A program made the translations under genes and the position numbers. The notes beneath the pieces were generated by a model. It ran no database searches. It saw only the letters and a list, made by a program, of their open reading frames with translations, and had not been told where the DNA came from. From Rudaea sp. 3F27F6 (GTDB lineage: Bacteria; Pseudomonadota; Gammaproteobacteria; Xanthomonadales; Rhodanobacteraceae), in the NCBI RefSeq assembly GCF_005503555.1, contig NZ_SCNG01000004.1, positions 453,566-517,565 on the forward strand: a stretch of DNA of 64,000 nucleotides. Direction: 5' to 3'. This document shows, piece after piece, positions 43,773 through 52,023 of the stretch (its first letter is position 1; every line of letters begins with the position of its first letter).

Positions 43773-43803
43773 GACGTTATCCTTGTGTCGTGATGAGGGG
43801 AAA

Positions 43804-44208
43804 TCAGAGGTGGCGGATTTCGTCGGGCGGGTTCCACCAGGCGTTGTCGCGGCCGTTGCAGTACTGGATGGGCGCCGCGATCAGATCCTCCGCAGCGGCA
43901 TCGTCGAGCGTCTTCAGATGGATCGTGATGTAGTCGCCGCCGAGTTGTTCCAGGTGGCCGCGCCCGAACGGACGCACGCCGCAATGGCGACAGAACAGGT
44001 GATGCTGGCTGAGCGTGCCGAATTGATAGTCGCTGAGTTCACTTTCGCCGGCGAGCACGCGGAAGTCGGCCGGCTTGACGATCGCCCCCCAGCTGCGCGT
44101 CTTTGAACACATCGAGCAGTTGCAGCGGGTCGTGCCGGCGGCGAGGTCGATATCCGCCTGATAGCGCACAGCGCCGCAATGACAACTGCCGCTGTAGGTT
44201 TTCTTCAT
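43804..44208 (-). CDS. GFA / CENP-V family zinc protein
   Basis: The 134-residue protein starts [16 protein letters not shown] and has the zinc ligands of the glutathione-dependent formaldehyde-activating (GFA) family: SCHCG, CNCSMC and FCRHCG. Such proteins bind one or two Zn; most members are of unknown reaction despite the name. GGGGAAG precedes the ATG. It is divergent from the 2OG oxygenase, with a near-palindrome between them, and probably heads an operon with the VOC and DUF1579-like genes. Confidence 0.88.
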   Translation of the reverse strand: MKKTYSGSCHCGAVRYQADIDLAAGTTRCNCSMCSKTRSWGAIVKPADFRVLAGESELSDYQFGTLSQHHLFCRHCGVRPFGRGHLEQLGGDYITIHLKTLDDAAAEDLIAAPIQYCNGRDNAWWNPPDEIRHL

Positions 44209-44255
44209 GGTTGCTTCCCCGGGTTGAATTTCGATGGTGGCTAGGATGCTCCGGT

Positions 44256-44281
44256 CCTGCTGCCAACGTGTTGTCAGCAGG
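44256..44281. promoter_or_regulatory. Near-perfect 26-base palindrome, candidate operator
   Basis: Half sites CCTGCTGCCAAC and GTTGTCAGCAGG match as inverted repeats at 11 of 12 positions around the central GT. It sits between the divergent GFA and 2OG-oxygenase genes. No regulator gene lies next to it. Confidence 0.5.
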
Positions 44282-44338
44282 CTGGCGTCGCGCCGGCGCA
44301 ACCGCGACAATAAACGTGTCCCCGTGCGCAGAACGTCA

Positions 44339-45088
44339 ATGAATCAACCCGACTTTATCGAGGTCTTCGACCAGGCGATTCCCGCCGAACAATGCCGCGC
44401 ACTGATCGCGGCGTTCGAGGCCAGCGACAACATCCATCGCGGTGCGATGGGCGGCGGCGTCGAAACATCGATGAAGAACAGTTGGGACATCTGCATCTCC
44501 GACGACAAGCGCTGGGCGCAGGCGGAGGCGGCACTCAACAATGCGATGCTGCGCGGTCTGCTCGCCTATCTGCGCAAATACCCCTACACCATTCTCGGTC
44601 CGGTCTGGCTGCGCATGAAGGACCCCAAGACTGGCGGGTCGACCCTGCTCGATCCGGACAGTCTGATCGCGCTCGACGACACGCGCCTGACCGCGCTCGT
44701 GATGAAGGCGTTCCGCCCGGGCCGGATCAACGTGCAGAAATACATCGCCGACGAAGGCGGTTACCCGCGCTGGCATTGCGAGGTTTATCCCGAGCGCAAG
44801 CCCGACACGCTGAGCCGCACCCTGCTGTGGACGATCTACCTCAACGACGATTTCACCGAAGGCGAAACCGAGTTCTATCACCAGCAGCGCAAGATCACGC
44901 CGAAAACCGGCAGCCTGCTGATCGCACCCGCAGGCTTCACCCATACCCACCGCGGCAACAAGCCGAAAGGTGCGCACAAGTACATTGCGACCTCGTGGGT
45001 GTTGTTCCAAAGTGCAGACGTGCTGTACGGCACGCCGCCTGCACAAGGCACGACGAATCCGGACGGGCAATCTCAACCCGCGAAGTAG
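44339..45088 (+). CDS. 2OG-Fe(II) oxygenase (prolyl-4-hydroxylase-like)
   Basis: The 249-residue protein starts [19 protein letters not shown]. The facial triad can be placed at His in WHCEVY with an acidic partner nearby and His in [11 protein letters not shown], followed by an Arg/Lys that would bind 2-oxoglutarate. [17 protein letters not shown] residues and [20 protein letters not shown] form the jelly-roll strands typical of the family. It probably hydroxylates a protein or small molecule; no partner is visible. There is no clear ribosome-binding site before the ATG. Confidence 0.78.
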   Translation: MNQPDFIEVFDQAIPAEQCRALIAAFEASDNIHRGAMGGGVETSMKNSWDICISDDKRWAQAEAALNNAMLRGLLAYLRKYPYTILGPVWLRMKDPKTGGSTLLDPDSLIALDDTRLTALVMKAFRPGRINVQKYIADEGGYPRWHCEVYPERKPDTLSRTLLWTIYLNDDFTEGETEFYHQQRKITPKTGSLLIAPAGFTHTHRGNKPKGAHKYIATSWVLFQSADVLYGTPPAQGTTNPDGQSQPAK

Positions 45089-45132
45089 CGTCGGCTTTCG
45101 CCGGTCGACGTATCGACGGTTATTGAAAGCGC

Positions 45133-45594
45133 ATGCTTCGCATCGGCCTTATTTCCGATACCCACGGCCTGCTCAGGCCCGAAGCACTCGCGTTCTTGCG
45201 CGGCAGCGACCATATCGTTCACGCCGGCGACATCGGCAATCAGGACATCCTGCAGAAGCTGTCGGCCATCGCACCCGTTACCGCCGTGCGCGGCAACAAC
45301 GACAAAGACGAGTGGGCCAGGACGATTCCCGAAACTCAATTGGTGAAGTTCGGAAAAACGTTCGTCTATGTGCTTCACGATCTTGCCGAGCTCGATATCG
45401 AGCCCAAGGCCGCCGGCGTCGACATCGTCGTTTCCGGGCATTCGCATCGGCCTATCGTCGAGAAACGTGATGGCGTCCTCTTCGTCAATCCCGGCAGCGC
45501 CGGGCCGCGGCGGTTCAAGCTGCCCATCGCCGTCGGAGAACTTGTCATTGCGAATGAGTCGATTGCCCCACGCATTGTCGAACTCGGCAACTAA
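45133..45594 (+). CDS. MJ0936 / YfcE-type metallophosphoesterase
   Basis: The 153-residue protein carries the calcineurin-like metal motifs: SDTHG (Asp9, His11), GDIGN, RGNND, a His in LHDLAEL and GHSHRP. Members hydrolyse phosphodiesters such as bis-pNPP or cyclic nucleotides in vitro with Mn2+ or Ni2+. Length is normal. It follows the oxygenase gene by 44 bases and is followed by a repeat-filled gap. Confidence 0.9.
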   Translation: MLRIGLISDTHGLLRPEALAFLRGSDHIVHAGDIGNQDILQKLSAIAPVTAVRGNNDKDEWARTIPETQLVKFGKTFVYVLHDLAELDIEPKAAGVDIVVSGHSHRPIVEKRDGVLFVNPGSAGPRRFKLPIAVGELVIANESIAPRIVELGN

Positions 45595-45614
45595 TGATCG
45601 GGCACGATGAAGTT

Positions 45615-45720
45615 TGAACTGTTCGTACCGAGCGTAGCCAGATGGCGACACGGTCAAAGTGTCACTGCAACAGGCTTCGACTCCGCGCCTTCGGCGCTAC
45701 GCTCAGCCCGAACGGGTTCA
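45615..45720. repeat. Long palindromic intergenic repeat, copy B
   Basis: Outer arms TGAACTGTTCGTACCGAGCG and CGCTCAGCCCGAACGGGTTC are imperfect inverted repeats of the same type as copy A, with the conserved core GTGTCACTGCAACAGGCTTC between them. Confidence 0.72.
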
Positions 45721-45783
45721 TATCCGTTGCGGCCACATCAAGAAGCTTGTCTGCACTCGCCAAAGCCACGCGACAATGGAGTT

Positions 45784-45890
45784 TGAACCGTTCGCACTGA
45801 GCGTAGCCGCGTAGCGGCGAAGTCGAAGTGCCACTGCAATAGGCTTCACTGCGTGCCTTCGGCTCTACGCTGAGCCCATACCGGATTCAT
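45784..45890. repeat. Long palindromic intergenic repeat, copy C
   Basis: Same element: TGAACCGTTCGCACTGAGCG at the left, GCGAAGTCGAAGTGCCACTG in the middle, and CTACGCTGAGCCCATACCGG at the right. Copies B and C are 169 bases apart. Confidence 0.72.
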
Positions 45891-45978
45891 ACCCAATTCG
45901 CGCCACGCCAATAAGCTCGCCTGCACTTGCCAAAGCCACGCGGCGATGCCATTCGCTTCGTTGCGGATTCGCCGAAAA

Positions 45979-47535
45979 CTATGCGGCAGGCGCTTCGTCC
46001 GGGCTGCGCAGCAAGAGCCGATACGCCGGATTCTCGCTCTCGTCGCGATAGGCGTAGCCAAGTCGCGCAAGGAACTCGGCGAACGCCGCGCGATCGCCCG
46101 TCGGCACCTGGATGCCGACGAGGATGCGGCCGTAGTCGGCGCCGTGATTGCGGTAGTGGAACAGACTGATGTTCCACGCGGGATCGAGCGCGTCGAGGAA
46201 GCGCGCGAGTGCGCCGGGGCGCTCGGGAAAATCGAAGCGGTACAGCAACTCGTCCACGGCGAGATCGCCGCGACCGCCGATCATATAGCGCAGATGCAGC
46301 TTGGCGAGTTCGTCGTGGGTCAGATCGAGCACTTCGAAACCGCCCTGCACAAACGCCTGCGCGATGCGCGCAGGTTCGTCGCGATCGCGGATCTGCACAC
46401 CGACAAACAAGCGTGCACGCTTTGCATCGCCGATGCGGTAGTTGAATTCGGTAATGCTGCGCGCGCCGAGCAGGGCACAGAAACGGCGGAAGCTGCCGCG
46501 CTCTTCGGGAATGGTGATCGCAAACAAGGCTTCGCGCGCCTCGCCGACTTCGGCACGCTCGGCGACGAAACGCAGACGGTCGAAATTGAGGTTCGCGCCG
46601 CTCGCGATGGCGACGAGAGTTTGATCGTGCAGCCCTTCGCGTTCGGCGTATTGCTTGGCGCCGGCGACCGCGAGCGCGCCGGCCGGTTCGAGCATACTGC
46701 GCGTGTCGGCGAATACGTCTTTGATCGCCGCACAAAGCGCATCGGTGTCGACGCGCAGCACTTCGTCGACATGCTCGCGGCAGAGGCGAAAAGTTTCTTC
46801 GCCGGCTAGTTTGACCGCGGTGCCATCGGAAAACAGGCCGACTTCGCTCAGCTCGACGCGGCCGCCCTTTTCCAGCGAGCGCGCCATCGCGTCGGAATCT
46901 TCGGTCTGCACGCCGATGATTTTCACTTCGGGCCGCACGGCTTTCACATACGCGGCGACGCCCGCGATCAGGCCGCCGCCGCCGATCGGCACGAAGATCG
47001 CGTGGATCGGCGCCTGATGCTGACGCAGGATCTCCATCGCGACGGTGCCCTGGCCCGCGATTACGTCGGCGTCATCGAACGGATGCACGAGGGTCAGGCC
47101 GCGCTCGGTACCGATTTTCACGGCTGCGTTGTAGGCATCCGTATACGACTCGCCCGCAAGCACGATTTCGACCGCATCGCCGCCGTGCGCGCGCACCGCA
47201 TCGATCTTCACCTGTGGCGTCGTCACCGGCATCACGATCACCGCGCGCGTGCCAAGCTTGCGTGCCGCGAGCGCGACGCCCTGCGCGTGATTTCCCGCCG
47301 ACGCGGCAAACACGCCACGCGCGCGCTGCTCGGGCGAGAGCTGCGCCATCTTGTTGTAAGCACCGCGCAGCTTGAACGAGAACACCGGCTGGTTGTCCTC
47401 GCGCTTGAGCCAGATGCGATTACCGAGGCGCGCCGACAGATTGGGCGCGAAGTCGAGTTCGGTTTCGCGCGCGACGTCGTAGACGCGGGCGGTGAGGATG
47501 CGGCGCAGATAGTCGTTGGTGGTCGGCGTGCTCAT
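45979..47535 (-). CDS. ilvA: Threonine ammonia-lyase, biosynthetic
   Basis: This PLP enzyme deaminates threonine to 2-oxobutanoate, the first step towards isoleucine. The PLP lysine is Lys55 in FSFKLRGAYNKM, and SAGNHAQGVA and GGGGLIAGVA are the phosphate-binding loops. Residues about 330-510 form two ACT-like regulatory domains (ALFAITIPEERGSFRRFCAL and LLYRFDFPERPGALARFLDA), so feedback inhibition by isoleucine is expected. The length of 518 residues equals the E. coli enzyme within a few residues. Other ilv genes are not adjacent. Confidence 0.95.
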   Translation of the reverse strand: MSTPTTNDYLRRILTARVYDVARETELDFAPNLSARLGNRIWLKREDNQPVFSFKLRGAYNKMAQLSPEQRARGVFAASAGNHAQGVALAARKLGTRAVIVMPVTTPQVKIDAVRAHGGDAVEIVLAGESYTDAYNAAVKIGTERGLTLVHPFDDADVIAGQGTVAMEILRQHQAPIHAIFVPIGGGGLIAGVAAYVKAVRPEVKIIGVQTEDSDAMARSLEKGGRVELSEVGLFSDGTAVKLAGEETFRLCREHVDEVLRVDTDALCAAIKDVFADTRSMLEPAGALAVAGAKQYAEREGLHDQTLVAIASGANLNFDRLRFVAERAEVGEAREALFAITIPEERGSFRRFCALLGARSITEFNYRIGDAKRARLFVGVQIRDRDEPARIAQAFVQGGFEVLDLTHDELAKLHLRYMIGGRGDLAVDELLYRFDFPERPGALARFLDALDPAWNISLFHYRNHGADYGRILVGIQVPTGDRAAFAEFLARLGYAYRDESENPAYRLLLRSPDEAPAA

Positions 47536-47636
47536 CCGCCGCAGCGTAGCACGTGGGCGCGCCGTCTTGGCGCCGGCCTACCGCGTTGGATTATTTCGCA
47601 GCAAAAGAGGTCGGGCGGCCCCGGGGAATCGTCGTC

Positions 47637-48752
47637 CTACGAGAACAATTCGCCCTGCGGCGACGCCGCGCGCGGCACGCGGAACAAGCTCGTGTCGAGC
47701 CGCACGGGCCGGCCGCGGTCGATGCCGTATTTGCGGCAGGCGAGCTGGAAGCGTTGGCGGATCAGGTCGGCGAATTCGCCTTCGCCGCGCATGCGCGAAC
47801 CGAAGTTCGGATCGTTGTCGCGACCGCCGCGCATCTGCTGGATCAGACTCATTACGTGGTCGGCGCGCTCGGGCACGTGCAGGGCGAGCCATTCGCGGAA
47901 TAGGTGTTTAAGTTCGTATGGCAAGCGCACGATGGTGTAGCCCGCTGCCGGTGCGCCGGCCTGCGCGGCGCCTTCGAGAATTTTTTCCAGGTACTTGTCG
48001 GTCACCATCGGGATGATCGGCGCGACCATCACGCCGCATGGCACGCCCGCGGCGTTGAGTGCTTCGATCGCCTTGAGCCGGCGATGCGGCGCACTCGCGC
48101 GTGGTTCGAGTGTCGAGGCGAGGCGATTGTCGAGCGAGGTGACCGAGACGAAGACATGCACGAGATTGTCGCGTGCCAGCGGTGCGAGCAGATCGAGATC
48201 GCGCTCGACCAAGGCGTTCTTGGTGATGATCGTGAATGGATGCCGGTGTTCGCCGAGCACTTCGATGATCGAGCGCGTGATGCGGTAGCGCCGTTCGATA
48301 GGCTGGTACGGATCGGTGTTTGCGCCGAGATTGATCGGCGAGCATTGATAACTCGGCTTTGCCAGTTCCTTGCGCAGTTGCTCCGCGGCGTTGGTCTTGG
48401 CGAACAGCTTGGTCTCGAAATCGATGCCCGGCGAAAGATTGAGATAGCTATGCGAGGGCCGCGCATAGCAATAGATGCAGCCGTGCTCGCAGCCGCGGTA
48501 GGCATTGATCGACGCGGTGAAGTGGATGTCGGGCGATTCGTTGTGGCTGATGATCGTGCGTGCACGCTCTTCGGTCACCGTGGTCTCGGGCCGCGGCTCG
48601 GGTTCGGTTTCCTGCTCCCAACCGTCGTCTTCACGCGTCTTCGTCAGCGATTCGAAGCGACCCTCGGGATTCGACGGCGCGCCTCGGCCCTTGGTGCGCT
48701 GGGGCACGTCGAGACGATCGGTGTAGTCGGGCTTGCGTTCACGGCGCAACAT
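47637..48752 (-). CDS. PA0069 family radical SAM protein
   Basis: The 371-residue protein has the iron-sulphur motif CEHGCIYC near residue 90, followed by YARPSHSYLNLSPGIDFETK and later NLGANTDPYQPIERRYRITR. This group is related to spore photoproduct lyase-like radical SAM proteins, yet its reaction is not known. Its N-terminal 60 residues are charged and probably disordered. It lies 101 bases upstream of ilvA on the same strand and may be co-transcribed with it. A terminator separates it from the S10 peptidase upstream. Confidence 0.88.
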   Translation of the reverse strand: MLRRERKPDYTDRLDVPQRTKGRGAPSNPEGRFESLTKTREDDGWEQETEPEPRPETTVTEERARTIISHNESPDIHFTASINAYRGCEHGCIYCYARPSHSYLNLSPGIDFETKLFAKTNAAEQLRKELAKPSYQCSPINLGANTDPYQPIERRYRITRSIIEVLGEHRHPFTIITKNALVERDLDLLAPLARDNLVHVFVSVTSLDNRLASTLEPRASAPHRRLKAIEALNAAGVPCGVMVAPIIPMVTDKYLEKILEGAAQAGAPAAGYTIVRLPYELKHLFREWLALHVPERADHVMSLIQQMRGGRDNDPNFGSRMRGEGEFADLIRQRFQLACRKYGIDRGRPVRLDTSLFRVPRAASPQGELFS

Positions 48753-48808
48753 GCAGCGAGTATGCGCCGCGCGCGTCTCAGCACAGGAGAAACCGCGCGC
48801 GCCTGAAG

Positions 48809-48838
48809 AAAAAAGGCAGCCGTTTCCGGCTGCTTTTT
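48809..48838 (-). terminator. Rho-independent terminator of the S10 peptidase gene
   Basis: On the minus strand GCAGCCG, a GAAA tetraloop and CGGCTGC form the stem, followed by C and six T. It starts 27 bases after the peptidase stop. The plus strand also ends in five T, so it may act both ways. Confidence 0.8.
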
Positions 48839-48864
48839 GCTATTCGCTTTCCACAACGTGCGCA

Positions 48865-50376
48865 CTAGTGCTGGGCGTACATCGCCATCACGTCGCGGCG
48901 CAGCGCCTGCTGGCTGTCGCCGCGGCTGTAGAACATGTGGCCGCCCGGGTATTCCTTGACCTGAACGCGGTGCGGATCACCCATCAGCGGCATCTGGTCG
49001 ACGATCAGCTTGGACGCCATGAACGGGCAGCTCAAATCGCCCCAGCCGTGCACGATCAGTACCTGCAGCTTCGGGTCGATCGCGGCGGATTGGCGCAGCT
49101 CCTGCACCGAACCGCGCGTTTCGTCCTTGCGGTCCCAGGCGCGGTTCACTTCGTAGCTCAGCGCGTTGTAGCGGCCGACGTATTTCCAGCCGACCGTGCG
49201 CGTGACGAAATCAACCATCGCGGTCGTGGTCGGCGCGATGATCGCGTCGAGCAGCGGATCGTTGGTGCGCTGATCGGGCGAGAACGGGAACGGGTCCCAC
49301 TCGGTGACGTTGGCGTCATAGCGGCTGCCGAGCTTGCCTTCGTTGCGGAATACTTCGCGCAGGAACGCCTGCGTCTCCAGGCGGCCGCCGGCGCGGCGCA
49401 CGAAGGCCGGATCGAGACCGGACAGTTCGGTGACGCGCTTGACGATGCGCTCGACCGCCTGCGGATCGGAGCGTCCCTTGAGCAGGTCGACGACATAGTC
49501 GCCACGCGTGTATTCGATCACCTGCGCCATGGTCGTGTCGTTGAGCTTGCCTTGGCGCTCAAGGTTCGTCGCGGTGATTGTCGGCAGGGTCAGCATCCAC
49601 GGCAGCGGCGAGAGGTCGCCGTTGTCGTTCTGCGCGCCGGGATCGAGATACGGTGAGACGAGCACGTTGCCGTTCATCGCCACGCCGAGCCGCGTCTGCA
49701 GATAGTGAGTGATGCGCGGACCGCGGAAGCCGCCGTAGCTCTCGCCGACGAGATATTTGCGCGACATCAGGCGATGATTCTTCACCAGCCAGTCGTAAAT
49801 GATGCGCGAGAGATATTCGATGTCGGCCTGGGTCGAATAGAAGTGCTTCTTCGTCTCCTCCTCACTGACGCGCGAGCGGCTGAAACCCGTGCCGACCGGA
49901 TCGATAAAGACGAGGTCGGTGAAGTCGAGCCACGAGCCCGGGTTGTCCACCGGCGTCGCCGGATCGGACGGCGAATTGCCCTCGGCGCCAAACTGCACGC
50001 GCTTCGGACCGAGCGCGCCGAGATTGAGATACACCGACGAGGCGCCCGGACCGCCGTTGAGCGCGAACGTGATCGGCCGGTCTTTGCCCGGCGCAACGTA
50101 CGCGACGAACATGACGTCGGCGATGGTCTTGCCCTTCTCGTCGAGCACGGGCAGCGAACCGACCGTCGCTTCGTAATTGATGGTCTTGCCGGCGATCGTG
50201 GTCGTCTGCGCAACCGACTTGTCGGCGGGGAAGGGCGGCAGCTTGCCTTCCTCGGGTTTGTTTGCCGCTTCTTTCTGCGCGTCCTTGGCGTTGTCGTCGG
50301 CCCAGACCGGGACGACGATCAGGGTGGTCGCCATGGCGACGGCGGCGAGAAACAGTTTCGGCAAACGTGGAAGCAT
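48865..50376 (-). CDS. Exported S10 family serine carboxypeptidase
   Basis: ATG at 50376 is preceded by AAGG and gives a signal peptide (LPRLPKLFLAAVAMATTLIV then VPVWA). The triad is visible: Ser in VGESYGG, Asp in VHGWGDLSCP and His in YPGGHMFY; NGGPGASS is the oxyanion region. The 503-residue enzyme would trim C-terminal residues from peptides in the periplasm or outside. A charged linker rich in Lys and Glu follows the signal. Terminator at 48809-48838 ends its transcript. Confidence 0.9.
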   Translation of the reverse strand: MLPRLPKLFLAAVAMATTLIVVPVWADDNAKDAQKEAANKPEEGKLPPFPADKSVAQTTTIAGKTINYEATVGSLPVLDEKGKTIADVMFVAYVAPGKDRPITFALNGGPGASSVYLNLGALGPKRVQFGAEGNSPSDPATPVDNPGSWLDFTDLVFIDPVGTGFSRSRVSEEETKKHFYSTQADIEYLSRIIYDWLVKNHRLMSRKYLVGESYGGFRGPRITHYLQTRLGVAMNGNVLVSPYLDPGAQNDNGDLSPLPWMLTLPTITATNLERQGKLNDTTMAQVIEYTRGDYVVDLLKGRSDPQAVERIVKRVTELSGLDPAFVRRAGGRLETQAFLREVFRNEGKLGSRYDANVTEWDPFPFSPDQRTNDPLLDAIIAPTTTAMVDFVTRTVGWKYVGRYNALSYEVNRAWDRKDETRGSVQELRQSAAIDPKLQVLIVHGWGDLSCPFMASKLIVDQMPLMGDPHRVQVKEYPGGHMFYSRGDSQQALRRDVMAMYAQH

Positions 50377-50484
50377 TTCGGCACCTTGCTGGATCGAGCG
50401 GACACGATCGCGCAGCATAACAAGCGGCTCGCGCCTGCCATGTGCCAAAAGCAAGGGTCGCGGCTGGAATCGCCGCGGTGCGGA

Positions 50485-51117
50485 TCAGCCCGAAGGCGAT
50501 CGCGACGTCGCCGCCGCCGGCGGCGCATCGGCCGGCGCGCCCGACAGCTTGCGCCAGATCCGCGCGAGATAGCGCAAGATCTTGGGCAGCAGCCAGATAG
50601 TCAGCGCGATGAACAGCGCCAGCAGAACGAGGAACGCGAGCGGATGCGCGAACATGAGCCAGAGGCCACCGAGCAGCAGGCCGTCTTCGCCGGCGCTCGC
50701 GGTCCAATTGGTGAACGGCTCGGGCGAGGTGTTGATCGCCGCGCGCGCGCCGGCCTTGGCCAGATGTGTGCCGCCCGCGATCGCGCCGCCGAGGATGCCG
50801 GCCGCCATCTGCAAAGCCGGTCCCTGGTCGCCCATCGCGCCCCAGGCCAGCATCGCACCGATCGGAATGCGGATGAAAGTATGGATCGAGTCCCAGATCG
50901 AGTCGAAGCCGGGCACTTTGTCGGCGAGGAATTCGGCGATCAGCATGATCGCCGAAGCGCCAAGCACCCAGTTGTGCTCGAGCACGACGAGATCGCTCGG
51001 CAAATTCACGTATCCCAGGCGGCCGAGCAGGCCGACGATAAAGACCGCCGCGTAGAGGCGGATGCCGCTGGCCCAGGCCAGGCCTCCGGCCAGAGCGATT
51101 TGCTGCAGATGTTCCAT
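50485..51117 (-). CDS. DUF4126 membrane protein
   Basis: The 210-residue protein has five or six membrane helices (GLAWASGIRLYAAVFIVGLL, IMLIAEFLADKVPGFDSIWD, LQMAAGILGGAIAGGTHLAK, LWLMFAHPLAFLVLLALFIA) and a short disordered C-terminus, in agreement with DUF4126. The function is unknown. GGAGG stands before the ATG. It lies 108 bases upstream of the S10 peptidase on the same strand. Confidence 0.85.
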   Translation of the reverse strand: MEHLQQIALAGGLAWASGIRLYAAVFIVGLLGRLGYVNLPSDLVVLEHNWVLGASAIMLIAEFLADKVPGFDSIWDSIHTFIRIPIGAMLAWGAMGDQGPALQMAAGILGGAIAGGTHLAKAGARAAINTSPEPFTNWTASAGEDGLLLGGLWLMFAHPLAFLVLLALFIALTIWLLPKILRYLARIWRKLSGAPADAPPAAATSRSPSG

Positions 51118-51302
51118 GACCGCCTCCGCGCTTCACGACATCGACTGCCGCATTGTAGACCGGGCCGATGAATCCGCCACGATCCGGCCGTGCGCGGGTT
51201 TTCCAGGAATGCCGCAAATCGGCCCGATGCCGCCGTCGCTCCGGGCCGCTCTCGCCTTGACGGGGAATCCTATGGCAGCATTTCGGCAAAAGGGGACTTC
51301 CC

Positions 51303-51596
51303 ATGCGCTGGATTTTGCTCGTTGCCGCCATTGTCGGCTTTGCCGTCGCTTTCACGACCACGTCGCCGACTCTCATGGGCGCAGGTCTGATCATCGGCTG
51401 CGTGACGCTACTCTGTCTCGGCTTTGCGCTCGCGGCCGCGCGTATCGCACAGACCGCGCAGCCGGAAGCTACGCTGATCGTCGACCCGGAAATCAGCGCG
51501 CTGCGAGTCAAGATGAACGCAGCAAAGAACCGCTCAGCTACGGCTGCGCCGACCGCCTCAGCCGACGCTCTGCCCGGCCCGGATCGACCGATCTGA
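51303..51596 (+). CDS. Small two-helix membrane protein, unrecognised
   Basis: The 97-residue protein has two hydrophobic helices at about residues 3-19 and 26-47 (MRWILLVAAIVGFAVAFTT and LMGAGLIIGCVTLLCLGFAL) followed by a polar tail of about 50 residues. AAAAGGGG precedes the ATG. I do not recognise a family. It is 84 bases before the YeaQ/YmgE-type gene and may share a promoter with it. Confidence 0.7.
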   Translation: MRWILLVAAIVGFAVAFTTTSPTLMGAGLIIGCVTLLCLGFALAAARIAQTAQPEATLIVDPEISALRVKMNAAKNRSATAAPTASADALPGPDRPI

Positions 51597-51679
51597 TTTT
51601 ATTGCGCTGCGCTTTGACAAGCCCGTCACGAGGCGCACAATGGCGCCGCGGTCAACCGACCGTTATCAGGGAGCGCGGC

Positions 51680-51928
51680 ATGGAATTCATCACGTATCTG
51701 ATTGTGGGCGCAATCGCCGGCTGGCTGGCCGGTGTCGTCGTAAAAGGCGGCGGGTTTGGTTTGATCGGTGACATCATCGTCGGCATCGTCGGCGGTTTGA
51801 TCGCCGGATGGCTGTGTGCGCATGTTCTCAATTTCTCGGTCGGCGGCGGCATCATCGGCCAGATCATTACCTCGGCGATAGGCGCGATCATCCTGCTCTT
51901 GATCATCCGCCTGGTGAAACGCGCGTAG
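51680..51928 (+). CDS. GlsB/YeaQ/YmgE family membrane protein
   Basis: The 82-residue protein has the transglycosylase-associated (Tag) family pattern: YLIVGAIAGWLAGVVVKGGG, FGLIGDIIVGIVGGLIAGWL and GGIIGQIITSAIGAIILLLI, giving three membrane helices with glycine-rich packing. Members are general-stress membrane proteins. GGGAG precedes the ATG. A longer frame upstream overlaps the previous gene and is spurious. A strong terminator follows. Confidence 0.9.
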   Translation: MEFITYLIVGAIAGWLAGVVVKGGGFGLIGDIIVGIVGGLIAGWLCAHVLNFSVGGGIIGQIITSAIGAIILLLIIRLVKRA

Positions 51929-51953
51929 CTGCCGTTCCAACATGGAAAACGAC

Positions 51954-51989
51954 AAAGGCCGGAAGTGGGACTTCCGGCCTTTGTTTTTT
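51954..51989. terminator. Rho-independent terminator, bidirectional
   Basis: AAAGGCCGGAAGT and ACTTCCGGCCTTT form a perfect 13-base-pair stem with loop GGG, followed by GTTTTTT. It ends the small membrane gene and probably also the convergent transporter gene. Confidence 0.9.
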
Positions 51990-52023
51990 CTGGATCGCCT
52001 TGCCGATGGCAGGACGGTGCGAA

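Larger units (their letters stand above)
45601..45945. repeat. Tandem pair of about 170-base units containing the palindromic repeat
   Basis: Two units begin near 45606 and 45775. Corresponding points are 169-170 bases apart, for example GTTCGTACC at 45621 against GTTCGCACT at 45790, and TGCACTCGCCAAAGCCACGC at about 45752 against TGCACTTGCCAAAGCCACGC at about 45921. They fill the gene-free gap 45595-45978. No gene with support is visible in it. Confidence 0.75.

Noticed and set aside
45595..45978. A possible CRISPR array
   Set aside because: Only two units of about 170 bases with diverged sequence and no short exact repeats with unique spacers.
51257..51285. TTGACG as a -35 before the small membrane gene at 51303
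   Set aside because: No -10-like hexamer at 16-18 bases; the nearby TATGGC is only 8 bases away.
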